64,000 nucleotides of DNA from Paenibacillus plantiphilus. GTDB taxonomy: Bacteria > Bacillota > Bacilli > Paenibacillales > Paenibacillaceae. Positions 25,301 to 35,048 of this stretch are shown here, in pieces. Position 1 is the first letter of the stretch. Every line of letters starts with the position of its first letter. The position numbers and the translations under genes are program-made. The notes beneath the pieces were generated by a model that saw only the letters and a program-made list of their open reading frames with translations, searched no databases and had not been told where the DNA came from. Location of the stretch: NCBI RefSeq assembly GCF_927798095.1, contig NZ_CAKMMF010000002.1, forward strand, positions 187,115 through 251,114, read 5' to 3'.

Positions 25301-28085
25301 CGGTCAGATCACGCCATGTGCCCGCTGCTCCCGGAACATTCGCCTGCCCGCCCAGCTTTCCTTCGGCGCCTACCTCACGGGCTACCGTTGTAACCTGATC
25401 CGCGAAGGTTGCCAGCGTGTCGATCATATTATTGATCGTATCCGTCAGCTCCGCGATCTCGCCCTTCGCATCGACCGTCAGCTTCTGCTTCATATTCCCG
25501 TTCGCAACAGCAGTAACGACCTTGGCGATGCCTCGCACCTGATCGGTCAGGTTGGTCGCCATAATATTAACGTTGTCGGTCAGATCCTTCCAGATACCCC
25601 CGACACCGCGAACCTGAGCCTGACCGCCCAGCTTGCCGTCCGTTCCTACCTCACGCGCCACACGCGTAACCTCAGAGGCGAAGGAATTGAGCTGATCCAC
25701 CATCGTATTGATCGTATTCTTCAGCTCGAACAGCTCGCCCTTCACATCGACCGTAATTTTCTTGGACAGGTCGCCATTGGCAACAGCGGTCGTTACGCCT
25801 GCAATATTGCGCATCTGGATCGTCAGATTGCTCGCCATGTAGTTGACCGTATCCGTCAAGTCCTTCCATGTGCCGGATACGTCCTTCACCTCGGCTTGCG
25901 CGCCCAGCTTGCCCTCTGTTCCTACTTCACGGGCCACGCGCGTAACCTCTGCAGCGAAGTTGCTGAGCTGGTCCACCATCGTGTTCATCGTATTCTTGAG
26001 CTCCAGAATTTCGCCCTTCACATCAACCGTAATCTTCTTGGACAGATCGCCCTTAGCGACAGCCGTCGTCACCTCGGCGATATTGCGTACCTGGTCCGTC
26101 AGATTGCGCGCCATATTATTAACGCCCTCGGTCAAGTCCTTCCATGTGCCGCCGACACCCTTAACCTGCGCTTGTCCGCCCAGCTTGCCGTCGGTTCCTA
26201 CCTCTCGCGCCACACGCGTAACCTCGGAGGCGAAGGTTGACAGCTGATCCACCATCGTATTGATCGTGTTTTTCAGCTCCAGAATTTCTCCCTGAACGTC
26301 CGCAGTAATTTTTTTGCTCAGATCCCCGTTGGCGACCGCTGTTGTGACGACCGCGATATTGCGCACCTGATTCGTCAGATTGGAGGCCATATAATTCACG
26401 CTTTCGGTCAAATCGTACCAGGTTCCCGCCACGCCTCGCACCTGTGCCTGTCCGCCGAGAATACCGAGCGTACCTACCTCCCGCGCCACGCGCGTAACCT
26501 CGGAGGAGAAGGTCGAGAGCTGGTCCACCATCGTATTGATCGTGTTCTTCAGCTCCATAATCTCGCCCTTGGCATTGACCGTAATCTGCTTGGACAGATC
26601 GCCCTTGGCGACCGCTGTCGTCACCTCTGCGATGTTCCGCACCTGATCGGTCAGCGTGCTTGCCATGAAGTTAACGCTGTCGGTCAAATCCTTCCACGTT
26701 CCCGATACATCCTTAACATCCGCCTGTCCGCCCAATATCCCCTCATTGGACACTTCCCGCGCCACGCGGGTAACCTCGGAGGCGAAATTGCTAAGCTGGT
26801 CCACCATCGTATTGATCGTGCTCTTCAGCTCCAGAATCTCACCCTTGGCATCGACGGTTATCGTCTTCGACAGATCTCCCTTGGCGACCGCTGTCGTTAC
26901 CTCGGCAATATTGCGCACTTGATTCGTCAGATTGCTCGCCATATAGTTAACGCTCTCCGTCAAATCCCGCCATGTCCCCGCAACGCCGCTAACCTCGGCT
27001 TGTCCGCCGAGCCTGCCCTCCGTGCCGACCTCGCGCGCCATACGGGTGACCTCAGAAGCGAAGGTCGAGAGCTGGTCTACCATCGTATTGATCGTATTTT
27101 TCAGCTCCAGAATTTCACCTTGAACATCAGCCGTAATTTTTTTGCTCAAATCCCCATTGGCGACCGCCGTTGTAACGACCGCGATATTGCGAACCTGATT
27201 CGTCAGGTTGCTCGCCATATAGTTAACGCTCTCGGTCAAATCCCGCCATGTTCCCGAGACGCCCTTAACATCCGCCTGTCCGCCCAGCTTGCCCTCCGTG
27301 CCGACCTCGCGCGCCACCCGGGTTACCTCAGAGGAGAACATCGAGAGCTGATCCACCATCGTATTGATCGTATTCTTCAGCTCCATAATCTCACCCTTGG
27401 CATTAACCGTAATCTGCTTCGAAAGGTCGCCGTTAGCTACCGCAGTCGTTACCGCCGCGATATTGCGAACCTGATCCGTCAGATTGCTCGCCATATTATT
27501 CACACTATCCGTCAGATCCTTCCAAGTGCCGGAGACGCCCTTGACGTCCGCTTGTCCGCCCAGCTTGCCATCGGTTCCGACCTCTCGCGCAACGCGCGTC
27601 ACCTCGGAGGCAAAGGTGCTGAGCTGGTTCACCATCCTGTTGATATTGTTAGCGGTCCGCAGAAACTCCCCTGTCAGCGCCCGGCCTTCGAACTCCAGCT
27701 CCACCTTCTGCGATAGATCCCCTTGAGCTACCGCATTAATAACACGAACCATCTCGCTGGTCGGCTGGATCAGATCGATTACGAGGCCATTGAGCGATCC
27801 AACCGCCGTTTCCCACGAGCCTCCCGTATTCTTATGTACGAACCTGCGTGTGAGCTTGCCCTCCTTGCCCACAACTCTGGCGACCGTCTGCACCTCAGAC
27901 ACCATGCTTTCCTGCATCTCCATAATTTCATTGAAGGTGTCCGCCACCTTGCCAGCGATTCCTGTATGATCATAGGGCATGCGATGGGTGAAATCACCCT
28001 TCTTGAACGCCATCAACGCATTCAATAACAATCCGGTATCTAATTGTCCATTGCTTGATTCTGATTTCAGGTGCTGATCCGCCAT
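22374..28085 (-). CDS. Poly-HAMP hybrid histidine kinase with GAF and three receivers
   Basis: A 1903-residue soluble kinase. The first 990 residues are a tandem array: one divergent and nine well-kept units of 92 residues (276 bp), each a pair of HAMP-like helices (GTWxDLTxxVNxMAxNL and GDLSKxITVxxKGEI). A GAF domain (about 1040-1180), coiled coil, HisKA (SHELRTPLN, His1236), HATPase (GGTGLGLAI) and three receivers follow; the last has [13 protein letters not shown] (Asp1831), while the middle one looks degenerate. No membrane helix is seen. Poly-HAMP kinases of this plan are known in bacteria and in fungal osmosensors (group III). ATG 28085 has GGAG 8 nt upstream, better placed than GTG 28094. 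It follows a REC-kinase gene by 75 bp. Confidence 0.93.
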   Translation of the reverse strand: MADQHLKSESSNGQLDTGLLLNALMAFKKGDFTHRMPYDHTGIAGKVADTFNEIMEMQESMVSEVQTVARVVGKEGKLTRRFVHKNTGGSWETAVGSLNGLVIDLIQPTSEMVRVINAVAQGDLSQKVELEFEGRALTGEFLRTANNINRMVNQLSTFASEVTRVAREVGTDGKLGGQADVKGVSGTWKDLTDSVNNMASNLTDQVRNIAAVTTAVANGDLSKQITVNAKGEIMELKNTINTMVDQLSMFSSEVTRVAREVGTEGKLGGQADVKGVSGTWRDLTESVNYMASNLTNQVRNIAVVTTAVANGDLSKKITADVQGEILELKNTINTMVDQLSTFASEVTRMAREVGTEGRLGGQAEVSGVAGTWRDLTESVNYMASNLTNQVRNIAEVTTAVAKGDLSKTITVDAKGEILELKSTINTMVDQLSNFASEVTRVAREVSNEGILGGQADVKDVSGTWKDLTDSVNFMASTLTDQVRNIAEVTTAVAKGDLSKQITVNAKGEIMELKNTINTMVDQLSTFSSEVTRVAREVGTLGILGGQAQVRGVAGTWYDLTESVNYMASNLTNQVRNIAVVTTAVANGDLSKKITADVQGEILELKNTINTMVDQLSTFASEVTRVAREVGTDGKLGGQAQVKGVGGTWKDLTEGVNNMARNLTDQVRNIAEVTTAVAKGDLSKKITVDVKGEILELKNTMNTMVDQLSNFAAEVTRVAREVGTEGKLGAQAEVKDVSGTWKDLTDTVNYMASNLTIQMRNIAGVTTAVANGDLSKKITVDVKGELFELKNTINTMVDQLNSFASEVTRVAREVGTDGKLGGQAQVRGVGGIWKDLTDNVNIMATNLTDQVRGIAKVVTAVANGNMKQKLTVDAKGEIAELTDTINNMIDTLATFADQVTTVAREVGAEGKLGGQANVPGAAGTWRDLTDNVNYMASTLTTQVRAITNVATAVTKGDLSRTIDVATAGEVATLKDNINEMIRNLKETTRINMEQDWLKTNLAKFSRLLQGQRDLNAVCRMILSELAPLVSMQHGVFYINEPMKGEQSLALFASYAYQQRKHLSSQFRAGEGLVGQCLIEKQRILLTNVPSDYVVISSGLGESPPLNIVLLPIIFEDQVLAVLELASFRPFSAIDIAFLDQLTESIGIVINTMQANQRTEELLMQSQSLTEELQKQQMELQNTNEELEDKAKLLVIQKAEVESKNNEVELAKRFLEEKAEQLALTSRYKSEFLANMSHELRTPLNSLLLLAEQLAENPDANLSDYQVKFAKTIQDSGLDLLNLINDILDLSKIESGTVSPDYNELSIAVLTDGLDRTFRHLVEHKELDYRIKIDTDVPGVIVTDTKRLQQILKNLLSNAFKFTQKGQIMLYIRRAMNGWSPDNELLNRAKMVLCFSVSDTGIGIPEEKQGIIFEAFQQADGSTNREYGGTGLGLAISREIAAMLGGELTLHSAENVGSTFNLYLPLDTEIIEADPKPRYVPEVIDVTPPKQGRSFSLLPDVEIEDDREHIREGDRVFLVIEDDLKFNEILLDMLRKKGIKVVITNKGSNALELAHKYMPVAITLDLRLKDTDGWLVIEHLKNDLKVRHIPVLVISVEEDEIDLMCKGVKDYICKPVNNEELDNALDKLNSFADKRVHQLLVVANDAQRRKHYVELINNSDLKIVAVDTARKALNQLKSKEFECVLADNDLPDMNFPKFVREMGLNGKNKHIPVVFYPSRKLTGEEERELEELLKSAVVKEVRSQVQMMDETTLFLHRLAENLPEGAREKLLKHQSDEMIEYKKVLVVDDDIRNIFALTTILERHNMKVIPAENGHDAISILENTSDIDIVLMDIMMPVMDGYETTRAIREKERFKDLPIIALTAKAMKGDRELCLEAGASDYITKPVNSAQLLSMIRQWLDRHEE

Positions 28086-28160
28086 TTTATCCACTCCATA
28101 TACCGGTTTAGTATATTCTCATATTTCGATGAACGTATAATGCCGCGTCGGGCGGGCTCC

Positions 28161-29381
28161 TCAGAGATAATGTGCCGCCGCCTGATCAGCATCCGGGTTC
28201 CGCTTCGTCTTAATTGTGAACACAATCGTCGCGCCGGCTTCCTTCTCAGGCGCATTTACCCGGATCGCACCACCCATTAGCTCCACTAATGTTTTGCATA
28301 TGGAGAGCCCCAGTCCCGTTCCGCCGAATTTGCGTCCCGTCGAGGCATCCAATTGGGAGAATGGCTGGAATAGCTGATTCACCTTATCCTCAGGTATGCC
28401 AATGCCCGTATCCTTGATAATAAATTCAATCTCAAGCAAATCCTCGGACTCCTCCAGCTTATTGACAATGATGTACACACCGCCTTCATGCGTAAACTTC
28501 ACTGCATTGCCGACCAGATTGACGAGCACCTGACGAAGGCGGGTCATGTCCCCATAGATAATGACAGGGAGAGACGGGTCCATCGCTACGACCATCTCAA
28601 GCTTGCGCTCCCGGGATTCCGCCGTGAACAGATCAACGGTTTCCTCCACGCAATGCTTAAGAACAAATGGCTGCTCCTCCAGCTCCATCTTGCCTGACTC
28701 CATCTTGGAGAAGTCCAATATATGATTAATGACCGACAGCAGCGCATTGCTGCTCTTATGAATGATTTCCACCATCTCGGCGTGCTCATCGGCCAGCTTC
28801 AACGTCATCAACAGGTCCGACATTCCAATAATCCCGTTCAAAGGCGTGCGGATCTCATGGCTCATCATCGCCAGAAACTCCGATTTCACCCGAGAGGCTA
28901 CCTCTGCCGCTTCCTTGGCCTGAATCAGCTCATGGTTCGTCTTCTCCAGCTCCTTAGTCTGCTTCTGGAGCAGCTCGCTCTGCCGCTGGAGCGCCTTATT
29001 GGTTTCATAGATGCTGACATAGCCCTCAATCTTGGATTTTAAAATTTGTGGAATGAACGGTTTCTTTATATAATCAACTGCGCCAATCGAATAGCCTCTG
29101 AAGTCTTGCTCAGCATGATTGGTCGCCGATAAGAAAATAATGGGCACATGCTTCAATTTATCTCTTGTTTTAATAATTCGCGCTGTCTCAAACCCGTCCA
29201 TATCCGGCATTTGCACGTCCATAACAATAACGGCAAACTCGTCCTCCAGCAGGAAGCGAAGCGCCTCCAATCCAGAATAGGCCCGGAATATCCGGTAAGG
29301 CTCGCCAACAAGCACTGCCTCAACGGCAACCAGATTCTCCGGATGGTCGTCCACGAGCAGAATATTGACAGGGTAATCCAC
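28161..29381 (-). CDS. Receiver-linked histidine kinase (REC-HisKA-HATPase)
   Basis: A 406-residue cytoplasmic protein. The N-terminal receiver has [10 protein letters not shown] and phosphoacceptor Asp55 in [11 protein letters not shown]; a coiled coil (about 120-160) leads to HisKA ([12 protein letters not shown], His174) and an HATPase domain with NLVGNAVKF and GGTGLGLSI. It has no DNA-binding output and no membrane helix. It probably forms a phosphorelay with the poly-HAMP kinase downstream, receiving phosphate through Asp55 or tuning its own kinase. The start is GTG 29381 with AAGGAGGG 7 nt upstream. Confidence 0.92.
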   Translation of the reverse strand: MDYPVNILLVDDHPENLVAVEAVLVGEPYRIFRAYSGLEALRFLLEDEFAVIVMDVQMPDMDGFETARIIKTRDKLKHVPIIFLSATNHAEQDFRGYSIGAVDYIKKPFIPQILKSKIEGYVSIYETNKALQRQSELLQKQTKELEKTNHELIQAKEAAEVASRVKSEFLAMMSHEIRTPLNGIIGMSDLLMTLKLADEHAEMVEIIHKSSNALLSVINHILDFSKMESGKMELEEQPFVLKHCVEETVDLFTAESRERKLEMVVAMDPSLPVIIYGDMTRLRQVLVNLVGNAVKFTHEGGVYIIVNKLEESEDLLEIEFIIKDTGIGIPEDKVNQLFQPFSQLDASTGRKFGGTGLGLSICKTLVELMGGAIRVNAPEKEAGATIVFTIKTKRNPDADQAAAHYL

Positions 29382-29692
29382 ATCATCCCTCCTTGCCGCT
29401 CACAATTGACACGCTTAATAGTGGACCTTGGATGCGTATACATTCGAACAGCGATAGTCTGCGAGCTTTCGGTCCTCAGGACAAATACGGTATAATGATC
29501 GCATTGCGCTCAGGCAGTGCTCTCACGACCACATGCCTGCATACAGAAGTAGCGAAGCCCCTCGGAGTCAAGTGCTTCTCCGCAAGCTTCGTTCTGTAAT
29601 AGAGTCCTATTATTTGTAACCTGTTGTGGACATATTGAAACAAACAAGCAAAACTTTGCAAACAAATGATGAATGAAGCGAGGCGTTTACTT
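29382..29692. other. Divergent intergenic stretch without a recognised gene
   Basis: This 311-bp gap separates the leftward kinase genes from the rightward DsbA-like gene and must hold both promoters. A TATAAT hexamer appears near 29491 on the plus strand. Imperfect inverted repeats (ACAGAAGTAGCGAAGC and GCTTCGTTCTGT, about 29542-29598) could form a stem. No clear regulator site or riboswitch was assigned. Confidence 0.4.
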
Positions 29693-30334
29693 ATGCATAT
29701 TGATCTCTATTCCGATATGGTTTGCCCTTGGTGCAGAATCGGCAAACAAAATCTGCGTCGTGCTCTGGAATTATGGGAGGAGGCGGGCGGTGAGCCGGTA
29801 ACCGTGCGCTATCACGCTTATCAGTTGGACCCAAGCTTGCCAGAGGAAGGCAAGCCGTTCGCGGAGGCGATGCGGCGTAAAGTGGGGGACCCTGCCCAAC
29901 TGCAAGGCATGCTGGAGCAGGTAACAAAGGCAGGAGCCGCGGCAGGCGTCAACTTCCGCTTCGAGCTGGTGACGCGAATGCCCCATACTCGTCTGGCCCA
30001 TCGCATGGTTGCGCTGCTGCCCCAAGAGAAGCAGGGAGCTGCCATTGACGCTTTATTCCGCGCCTATTTCGAAGAGGGCCGCGATATTGCGAAGTGGAAC
30101 GAGCTAAGTGTTATTGCATCCGAGCTCGGCGAAGACGCCAGCTCCTTGTCCGCACAGCTTCAAGCGGGCGAAGGCAATGAACCCGTCGATGCAGATTTGG
30201 AAGCGGCTGCCGGGATCGGCATCACAGGCGTGCCCTTCTTCGTCTTTAATGATCGTTATGCACTATCCGGCGCTTACCCTGCGGAGAAGCTGGTAGAGCT
30301 GCTGGAACGTGTAGCCAAGGACGAGCAGCCCTAG
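29693..30334 (+). CDS. DsbA-family oxidoreductase, FrnE-like
   Basis: A 213-residue cytoplasmic thioredoxin-fold protein with an inserted helical domain. The redox motif CPWC lies at residues 11-14 in SDMVCPWCRIGKQNL, and the cis-Pro region is GITGVPFFVFNDRYALSGA. FrnE-like proteins act as disulfide isomerases or oxidoreductases linked to oxidative stress, and no signal peptide is present here. The ATG at 29693 has GAGG 9 nt upstream; an earlier in-frame ATG at 29666 has no ribosome site and would add nine non-conserved residues. Single gene, convergent with the kinase gene on its right. Confidence 0.93.
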   Translation: MHIDLYSDMVCPWCRIGKQNLRRALELWEEAGGEPVTVRYHAYQLDPSLPEEGKPFAEAMRRKVGDPAQLQGMLEQVTKAGAAAGVNFRFELVTRMPHTRLAHRMVALLPQEKQGAAIDALFRAYFEEGRDIAKWNELSVIASELGEDASSLSAQLQAGEGNEPVDADLEAAAGIGITGVPFFVFNDRYALSGAYPAEKLVELLERVAKDEQP

Positions 30335-30551
30335 CCCTGCGCGCGGCTCGTCCTGCACGCAAACTGCTGCACTCGGCGGTTCGCCCTGCACGCACTACAC
30401 ATACTGCACCTGCACCAGACTCGCCATGCTCGACGGATCGTCCTGCGCGTACCGCACGCACGGCTTCCCGCGCGGACAAACTGTCTCTGCATACGACGCT
30501 ATCCACGATGGAGCAGGGACAGCCTGTCCGCCTTTGTCGGGCGGAGCAGCA

Positions 30552-31217
30552 TTATGAATGGGCGGATCGGAAGAAGCGATAGCCCTTGCGCACGCTATTC
30601 ATCACCCAGTCCGGCATAGGCACAGGAGCTTTGGACAAGAACGGCACATAGAAGCGGTTGTATGCCTTCTTCAGATCATCCCACATGTGGCAGGGCTCCT
30701 TCTTCAGAAAGTCCGATATGTCAACGACGATGCCTTTGCCATCCGCCATCATTACATTTTTGCCGTGAACATCATGCGGATGCAGCCCTCTCTCTCTTGC
30801 GTAATCGAGCGCTGCATCAATATCATCAATGACTTCTTGGGGAATTCGGATGCCCTTCTTTATACATTCATATAATGTAGTTCCTTGCAGCCGTTTCATA
30901 ATCAAATATTTGCGGCCTTCCCATTCGCCTGCATGATAGCACTTCGAGTAAGCAGGATGCTCGCCAAGGCGGCGGTATACCTCTACCTCCTCCTCCCAGC
31001 CTTCGCGGCCCGGAGCATAGACCTTAATAACAACCCCCTCTGCATCTGGATGAGCGAAGACAGCGGCATAATTGCCAGCCCCTAGCTTCTCCCAGCCCTG
31101 AGGCTGATTCCGCACGACAATTGGCTCGCCATCATGCACGCTTTCGATCACAAGCGCAGGGAGAAGCGTCTCCTCCATCCATACTGCCAAAGATTCTATA
31201 TTGCGTTCCGTTGTCAC
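30552..31217 (-). CDS. Small protein-kinase-like protein (YrzF-like)
   Basis: A 221-residue kinase fold. The beta-3 lysine is probably in GVVIKVYAPG; the hinge follows YLIMKRLQGTTLYECI; the catalytic loop reads HPHDVHGKNVMM, with Asp as base and Asn for magnesium; VVDISDF stands for DFG. This is the pattern of short RIO/YrzF-type kinases in Bacillota. The substrate is unknown; aminoglycoside-type phosphotransfer is a less likely alternative. The start is GTG 31217 with GAGGGAA about 10 nt upstream. No membrane segment. Confidence 0.85.
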   Translation of the reverse strand: MTTERNIESLAVWMEETLLPALVIESVHDGEPIVVRNQPQGWEKLGAGNYAAVFAHPDAEGVVIKVYAPGREGWEEEVEVYRRLGEHPAYSKCYHAGEWEGRKYLIMKRLQGTTLYECIKKGIRIPQEVIDDIDAALDYARERGLHPHDVHGKNVMMADGKGIVVDISDFLKKEPCHMWDDLKKAYNRFYVPFLSKAPVPMPDWVMNSVRKGYRFFRSAHS

Positions 31218-31319
31218 GATTATTCGTTCCCTCTTCCATGGAGATGTCGTCTATAATTTACATTTTAATGCGATCCTCCATAAAAAGAAAGACCGTCAAA
31301 GGTCCAGGCTCTCATGCCC

Positions 31320-31637
31320 TTATCCGACGATCTTCAGCCCCGCCACACCCGTTATGATCATCGCTATAAACAGCAGCTTCCTGCGATCACGCGATTCCCC
31401 GAAAGCAATCATCCCCAGCAGCACGCTGCCGGCCGCTCCGATCCCTGTCCAAACTCCATACGCCGTACTGATCGGAATAGATTGCAGCGCTTTGGATAAG
31501 AAATAGAAGCTGAATCCGCCGAGCAGCACCGTACCAACCGTCGCCTTCCATTTCTTGAACCCGTCCGACAATTTCATAAACGTTACGAAGCCAATCTCAC
31601 CCAGCCCCGACAACAGCAGGAACACCCATGCCATCAT
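31320..31637 (-). CDS. SMR-family efflux subunit, second of a pair
   Basis: A 105-residue, four-helix small multidrug resistance protein. Membrane Glu14 is in LSGLGEIGFVTFMKLSDG, and the GVWTGIGAAGS loop of helix 3 is typical. Replacement of the usual Trp/Gly region with FVTFMKLSDG resembles the YkkD-type partner of heteromeric SMR pairs. It works as a proton-coupled exporter of small cations such as guanidinium derivatives or quaternary compounds. It follows the first SMR gene by 110 bp and has GGGGGAGAG just before the ATG. Confidence 0.92.
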   Translation of the reverse strand: MMAWVFLLLSGLGEIGFVTFMKLSDGFKKWKATVGTVLLGGFSFYFLSKALQSIPISTAYGVWTGIGAAGSVLLGMIAFGESRDRRKLLFIAMIITGVAGLKIVG

Positions 31638-31747
31638 TCTCTCCCCCTTGTAAGCTCACGTTGTCTTTCTCGTTGTCTTTCTCGTTGTCTGTTCCGCTGA
31701 TTCTTTCTCTATGATTCTTTCTCTATGATCCTTTCTCGATCCTTTCA

Positions 31748-32098
31748 CTATTCCGCTGTTGCTTCCTCCTCTTTATTCGGGTCCGCAGAGATCATCTTAA
31801 GACCGACAATACCGCCGATCAGCAGAGCGACGAACAGCAGCTTAAGCAGTTCAGCCGGCTCGTCAAGCACCAGCATGCCCACGATGACCGTTCCTGCGGT
31901 GCCGATTCCAGTAAATACGGCATAAGCGGTGCCGATCTCAATGCTCTTCATCGATTTGGCGAAGCATATGAAGCTGGCGATCATTGCCAGCACGGTAAGC
32001 ACACTTGGCAGCAGCAATGTAAAGCCTTGCGATTCCTTTAACCCGAATGCCCATCCAATCTCCAATAATCCGCCTATAATTAAGTACAGCCACGCCAT
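31748..32098 (-). CDS. SMR-family efflux subunit, Gdx/SugE-like, first of a pair
   Basis: A 116-residue, four-helix SMR protein with IIGGLLEIGWAFGLKESQGF (essential Glu13) and TAYAVFTGIGTAGTV, close to the Gdx/SugE pattern. It ends in a short acidic tail (SADPNKEEEATAE). It lies 6 bp after the tetR stop codon, so the two are cotranscribed, and 110 bp before the second SMR gene. Regulation is by the TetR operator upstream; no guanidine riboswitch fold was seen in the leader. Confidence 0.93.
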   Translation of the reverse strand: MAWLYLIIGGLLEIGWAFGLKESQGFTLLLPSVLTVLAMIASFICFAKSMKSIEIGTAYAVFTGIGTAGTVIVGMLVLDEPAELLKLLFVALLIGGIVGLKMISADPNKEEEATAE

Positions 32099-32104
32099 GA
32101 TGTG

Positions 32105-32695
32105 TCATCCCCTCGTTTTCCCAGATTGCACAGCTTCCCGAATCCAATCCCATATGATCGACTGGCGCTCCCGATAAATATCCGGTTCATAGAACTTATG
32201 CTCCACCAGCAAGCCATCAATCAAGGCATAGAATAAAGCAAGGAACCGATTGCCGACCGACTCGCTGTAGTTGCCTTCCGCCAGACATTGCTGAAACAGC
32301 TTTAGAAAATACGGGCTGTAAGCCCCCTCATAATCCATAAATCGCGCACGAAGCTGCTCCTGCAGATGCTTGGGCGGTACAATCAGCGTCCGCTTCATAA
32401 ATGCCTGACCGTTGGTCAAATGATCCAGGTCCGTGAAAAATTTAAATGCCGCATATAATTGCTCCAACGGCTCCAAGGCCGCAGCTTCCTTCATTAGCGC
32501 AGTGAATCGATCATGCTCTGCTTCCATCTCGTCTGCCATAATAGACAGAAACAGCTGCTCCTTCGACTCAAAATGCGCATAGATGGACGGTGTCTTAATA
32601 CCGACCTCTCTGGCAATCTCTGATAAAGAGACACCATCATAACCAGAGGCAGAAAATAATGCCATTGCGGCCTGCTTCAAACGATTCGCAGTCAT
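32105..32695 (-). CDS. TetR-family repressor of the SMR pair
   Basis: A 196-residue regulator with an N-terminal HTH (MALFSASGYDGVSLSEIARE, then GIKTPSIYAHFESKEQL) and a helical ligand domain. The ATG at 32695 has GGTGGAGGG 7-8 nt upstream; GTG- or ATG-type codons further up would run through that site. It is the first gene of a three-gene operon with two efflux subunits, and a perfect TetR-type palindrome overlaps its own start of transcription. Autorepression relieved by an efflux substrate is the likely mode. Confidence 0.93.
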   Translation of the reverse strand: MTANRLKQAAMALFSASGYDGVSLSEIAREVGIKTPSIYAHFESKEQLFLSIMADEMEAEHDRFTALMKEAAALEPLEQLYAAFKFFTDLDHLTNGQAFMKRTLIVPPKHLQEQLRARFMDYEGAYSPYFLKLFQQCLAEGNYSESVGNRFLALFYALIDGLLVEHKFYEPDIYRERQSIIWDWIREAVQSGKTRG

Positions 32696-32730
32696 TGCTG
32701 TTCCCTCCACCTTTATCATGTTCCCATCAC

Positions 32731-32782
32731 CTAACGAACGTTAGTTTCCTATGAGACTATCCCTTTCGACCATCCATGTCAA
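32731..32782 (-). promoter_or_regulatory. Promoter and TetR operator of the SMR operon
   Basis: On the minus strand a consensus -35 TTGACA (32777-32782), a 17-nt spacer and a -10 TAGTCT (32754-32759) are followed by the palindrome CTAACGAACGTTAG (32731-32744), which has 6-bp half sites around two central bases. The palindrome sits at about the transcription start, where bound repressor would block polymerase. Confidence 0.88.
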
Positions 32783-32973
32783 GGATTCTATTAGGAGAAA
32801 TCAGGGCTGTCATGTATAATTACCACATCCTACATTTGTCACGTTTATTTGTTTAATTTTATAGGTCTTTTGAATCATAATTAATTATTATGAAATTGTT
32901 AATTTACAGTCTATTACATACAGTATTTCCCTTGGTTTCTCTAACCTTTCACTACCTAAACAGAGCCTTCCAT

Positions 32974-33059
32974 GCTATAATTGGCGTACACAATTTAAAG
33001 GCCCTGCTACCTACAAGGTACAACCTCGTCAGCTTGATAACGAGGTTGTACTTTTTTTT
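32974..33059 (+). promoter_or_regulatory. Leader of the amylase gene: promoter followed by an early intrinsic terminator
   Basis: An extended -10 (TGCTATAAT) ends near 32982. About 35 nt into the transcript a perfect stem begins: GTACAACCTCGT (33018-33029) with ACGAGGTTGTAC (33040-33051), loop CAGCTTGATA, then eight T residues (33052-33059). The amylase ribosome site follows 23 bp later. This is either a transcription attenuator or a short terminated RNA. A small competing hairpin TACCT-ACA-AGGTA (33009-33021) overlaps the 5' arm by four bases. Confidence 0.7.
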
Positions 33060-33096
33060 GTATGGACCTATTTTACTAAACGGGAGTGACCAGAAA

Positions 33097-34866
33097 ATGC
33101 TGCTCGAAGCTATCTATCATCGTCCGAAGCACAATTGGGCTTACGCCTATGACCGAGAGACGCTGCATTTACGGATACGCACAAAAAAAGGTGATATCGA
33201 CGCGGTTAAGGCTGTTGTCGGTGACAAATACGCTTGGGAGGGCACGGTGAATAAGCTGCCGATGCGCCTCTTTATCTCAGATACGCTATTCGACTATTGG
33301 GAAGTAGCTGTGAAGCCCCCTTACCGGAGACTTCGCTATTCCTTCCAGCTGGAGAAAGGCCGCAAGAAGCTGTGGATGACGGAGAAAGGCTTCGTTCCCA
33401 AGCTGCCAGGGAATGCCGACACCTTCTTCGACTTCCCCTTCATTAATCCAATCGATGTGTTCGAACCGCCTGCATGGGTGAAGGAAGCTGTCTTCTATCA
33501 GATCTTCCCTGAGCGATTCGCCAACGGCGATCCATCCATCAGCCCGGCAAACATTGAGCCATGGGGAGCTACGCCTACGCCCGATAATTTCTTCGGCGGC
33601 GATCTTCAGGGCGTGATAGATCATCTCGACCATTTGACCGATCTCGGCGTCAATGCAATCTACTTCACACCATTATTCGAGGCCGTGACCAATCACAAAT
33701 ATGACACGCAGGATTACTTGAAGGTAGACCCGCATTTCGGAACTAACGAGAAGCTCAAGGAGCTTGTAGACGAATGCCACAAGCGCGGTATCCGCGTTCT
33801 GCTGGATGCTGTATTCAATCACGCTGGCAAGACCTTCCCGCCTTTCATCGACGCGCTGGAGAAGGGCTCTGCCTCCAAGTATGCCGACTGGTTCCATGTG
33901 CGGGAGTGGCCGCTCCGAGTAGAGAATGGCTTCCCAACCTACGATGCCTTCTCATTCGAGCCAACGATGCCCAAGCTGAATACCGAGAACGCCGATGTAA
34001 AGGAATACCTGCTTAAGGTAGCCAAATATTGGATCGAAGAAATCGGAATCGACGGCTGGCGGCTGGATGTAGCCAATGAGGTAGATCATCACTTTTGGCG
34101 CTTGTTCAGGCAAACAGTGAAGGGTGTTAATCCAGAGGCATATATCCTTGGCGAAATCTGGCATGATTCGTTGATGTGGCTGGACGGCGACCAGTTCGAC
34201 GCCGTCATGAACTACCCGTTCACGAATGCGGTGCTGGATTATACAGCAAACGGTACGCTCGACGGCTTGCAGTTCACCCAAGCAATCGGGGCACAGCTCG
34301 CCGCTTATTCCCAGCAGGTTACCGAGACTGCGTTCAACCTGCTCGACAGCCATGATACCGCAAGACTCTTGACCCTTTGCGGCGGAGATGAGCGCCGGAT
34401 GAAGCTGGCTTCGCTGTTCCAGCTCACCTTCCCGGGCACGCCATGTATTTATTATGGCGATGAGGTTGGCATGTCCGGCGGCGGCGATCCTGAATGCCGT
34501 CAATGCATGGTATGGGACGAGAGCGCCCAGAACAGCGAGCTGTTCCACTTTTACAGCACGCTGATCGCGCTTCGTAAGGAGAATCCTGCGCTGAGGTCTA
34601 TCGACATTCGCTTCTTACACGCAGCTGCCAAGGATGCTGCTATCGTCTATGAGCGCAGAAGCGCCGACAGCAACCGCTTTATTATTGCCATCAATGCAGG
34701 AGAACGCTCCCGGAAGCTCGTTGTTCCCGTAGTCAATGGCAGCTGGAGCAATGTCTTCACCAATGAAGCGGTGAAGGTCAAGGACAAGACAATAACGCTC
34801 AATCTGCCGCCCTACAGCTTTATTATGCTGGAACAAGCGGTGAATAAACCACGGATCAAGCAATAA
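33097..34866 (+). CDS. GH13 alpha-glucosidase family enzyme (neopullulanase/cyclomaltodextrinase type)
   Basis: A 589-residue cytoplasmic enzyme (no signal peptide) with an N-terminal CBM34-like beta domain (about 1-125) and a GH13 barrel. Catalytic residues are visible: nucleophile Asp324 in DGWRLDVANEVDH, acid/base Glu353 in LGEIWHDS, and Asp420 in LLDSHDTAR. Region I is LLDAVFNHAGK. Length and the N-terminal domain fit GH13 subfamily 20, which hydrolyses cyclodextrins, pullulan or short maltodextrins. The true start is ATG 33097 behind GGGAGTG; in-frame codons further upstream run through a transcription terminator. A LacI-family gene follows on the same strand. Confidence 0.93.
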   Translation: MLLEAIYHRPKHNWAYAYDRETLHLRIRTKKGDIDAVKAVVGDKYAWEGTVNKLPMRLFISDTLFDYWEVAVKPPYRRLRYSFQLEKGRKKLWMTEKGFVPKLPGNADTFFDFPFINPIDVFEPPAWVKEAVFYQIFPERFANGDPSISPANIEPWGATPTPDNFFGGDLQGVIDHLDHLTDLGVNAIYFTPLFEAVTNHKYDTQDYLKVDPHFGTNEKLKELVDECHKRGIRVLLDAVFNHAGKTFPPFIDALEKGSASKYADWFHVREWPLRVENGFPTYDAFSFEPTMPKLNTENADVKEYLLKVAKYWIEEIGIDGWRLDVANEVDHHFWRLFRQTVKGVNPEAYILGEIWHDSLMWLDGDQFDAVMNYPFTNAVLDYTANGTLDGLQFTQAIGAQLAAYSQQVTETAFNLLDSHDTARLLTLCGGDERRMKLASLFQLTFPGTPCIYYGDEVGMSGGGDPECRQCMVWDESAQNSELFHFYSTLIALRKENPALRSIDIRFLHAAAKDAAIVYERRSADSNRFIIAINAGERSRKLVVPVVNGSWSNVFTNEAVKVKDKTITLNLPPYSFIMLEQAVNKPRIKQ

Positions 34867-34933
34867 TACACCCGTGAACCACACGCAGCTTCTGGCACGC
34901 GCGTGGCAATGCATAACGCAATCTACCACAACT

Positions 34934-34988
34934 AAGGCTGTCTGCAATCATCCCGCTGATGATTGCAGACAGCCTTTCCCCTTTTTTT
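34934..34988 (+). terminator. Strong intrinsic terminator after the amylase gene
   Basis: AAGGCTGTCTGCAATCATC pairs perfectly with its complement around loop CCGCT, followed by TCCCC and seven T residues. It separates the amylase gene from the LacI-family gene. Confidence 0.92.
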
Positions 34989-35048
34989 ACGGATTCGGAT
35001 GATTATGACATCGCTTTCATTTTCGTTTCCTTACGTGCATAATCAGTG

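Noticed and set aside
24864-26240. 458-residue open frame on the plus strand inside the poly-HAMP gene
   Set aside because: It is the antisense shadow of the 276-bp HAMP repeats; no ribosome site or domain, and the minus-strand protein is clearly real.
31638-33096. Guanidine (ykkC-type) riboswitch upstream of the SMR genes
   Set aside because: The leader is short and taken up by a TetR operator and ribosome site; no riboswitch-like structure was recognised by eye.
32890-33096. N-terminal extension of the amylase from an upstream in-frame ATG
   Set aside because: It would translate through an intrinsic terminator and lacks a ribosome site; the homologous protein starts at 33097.
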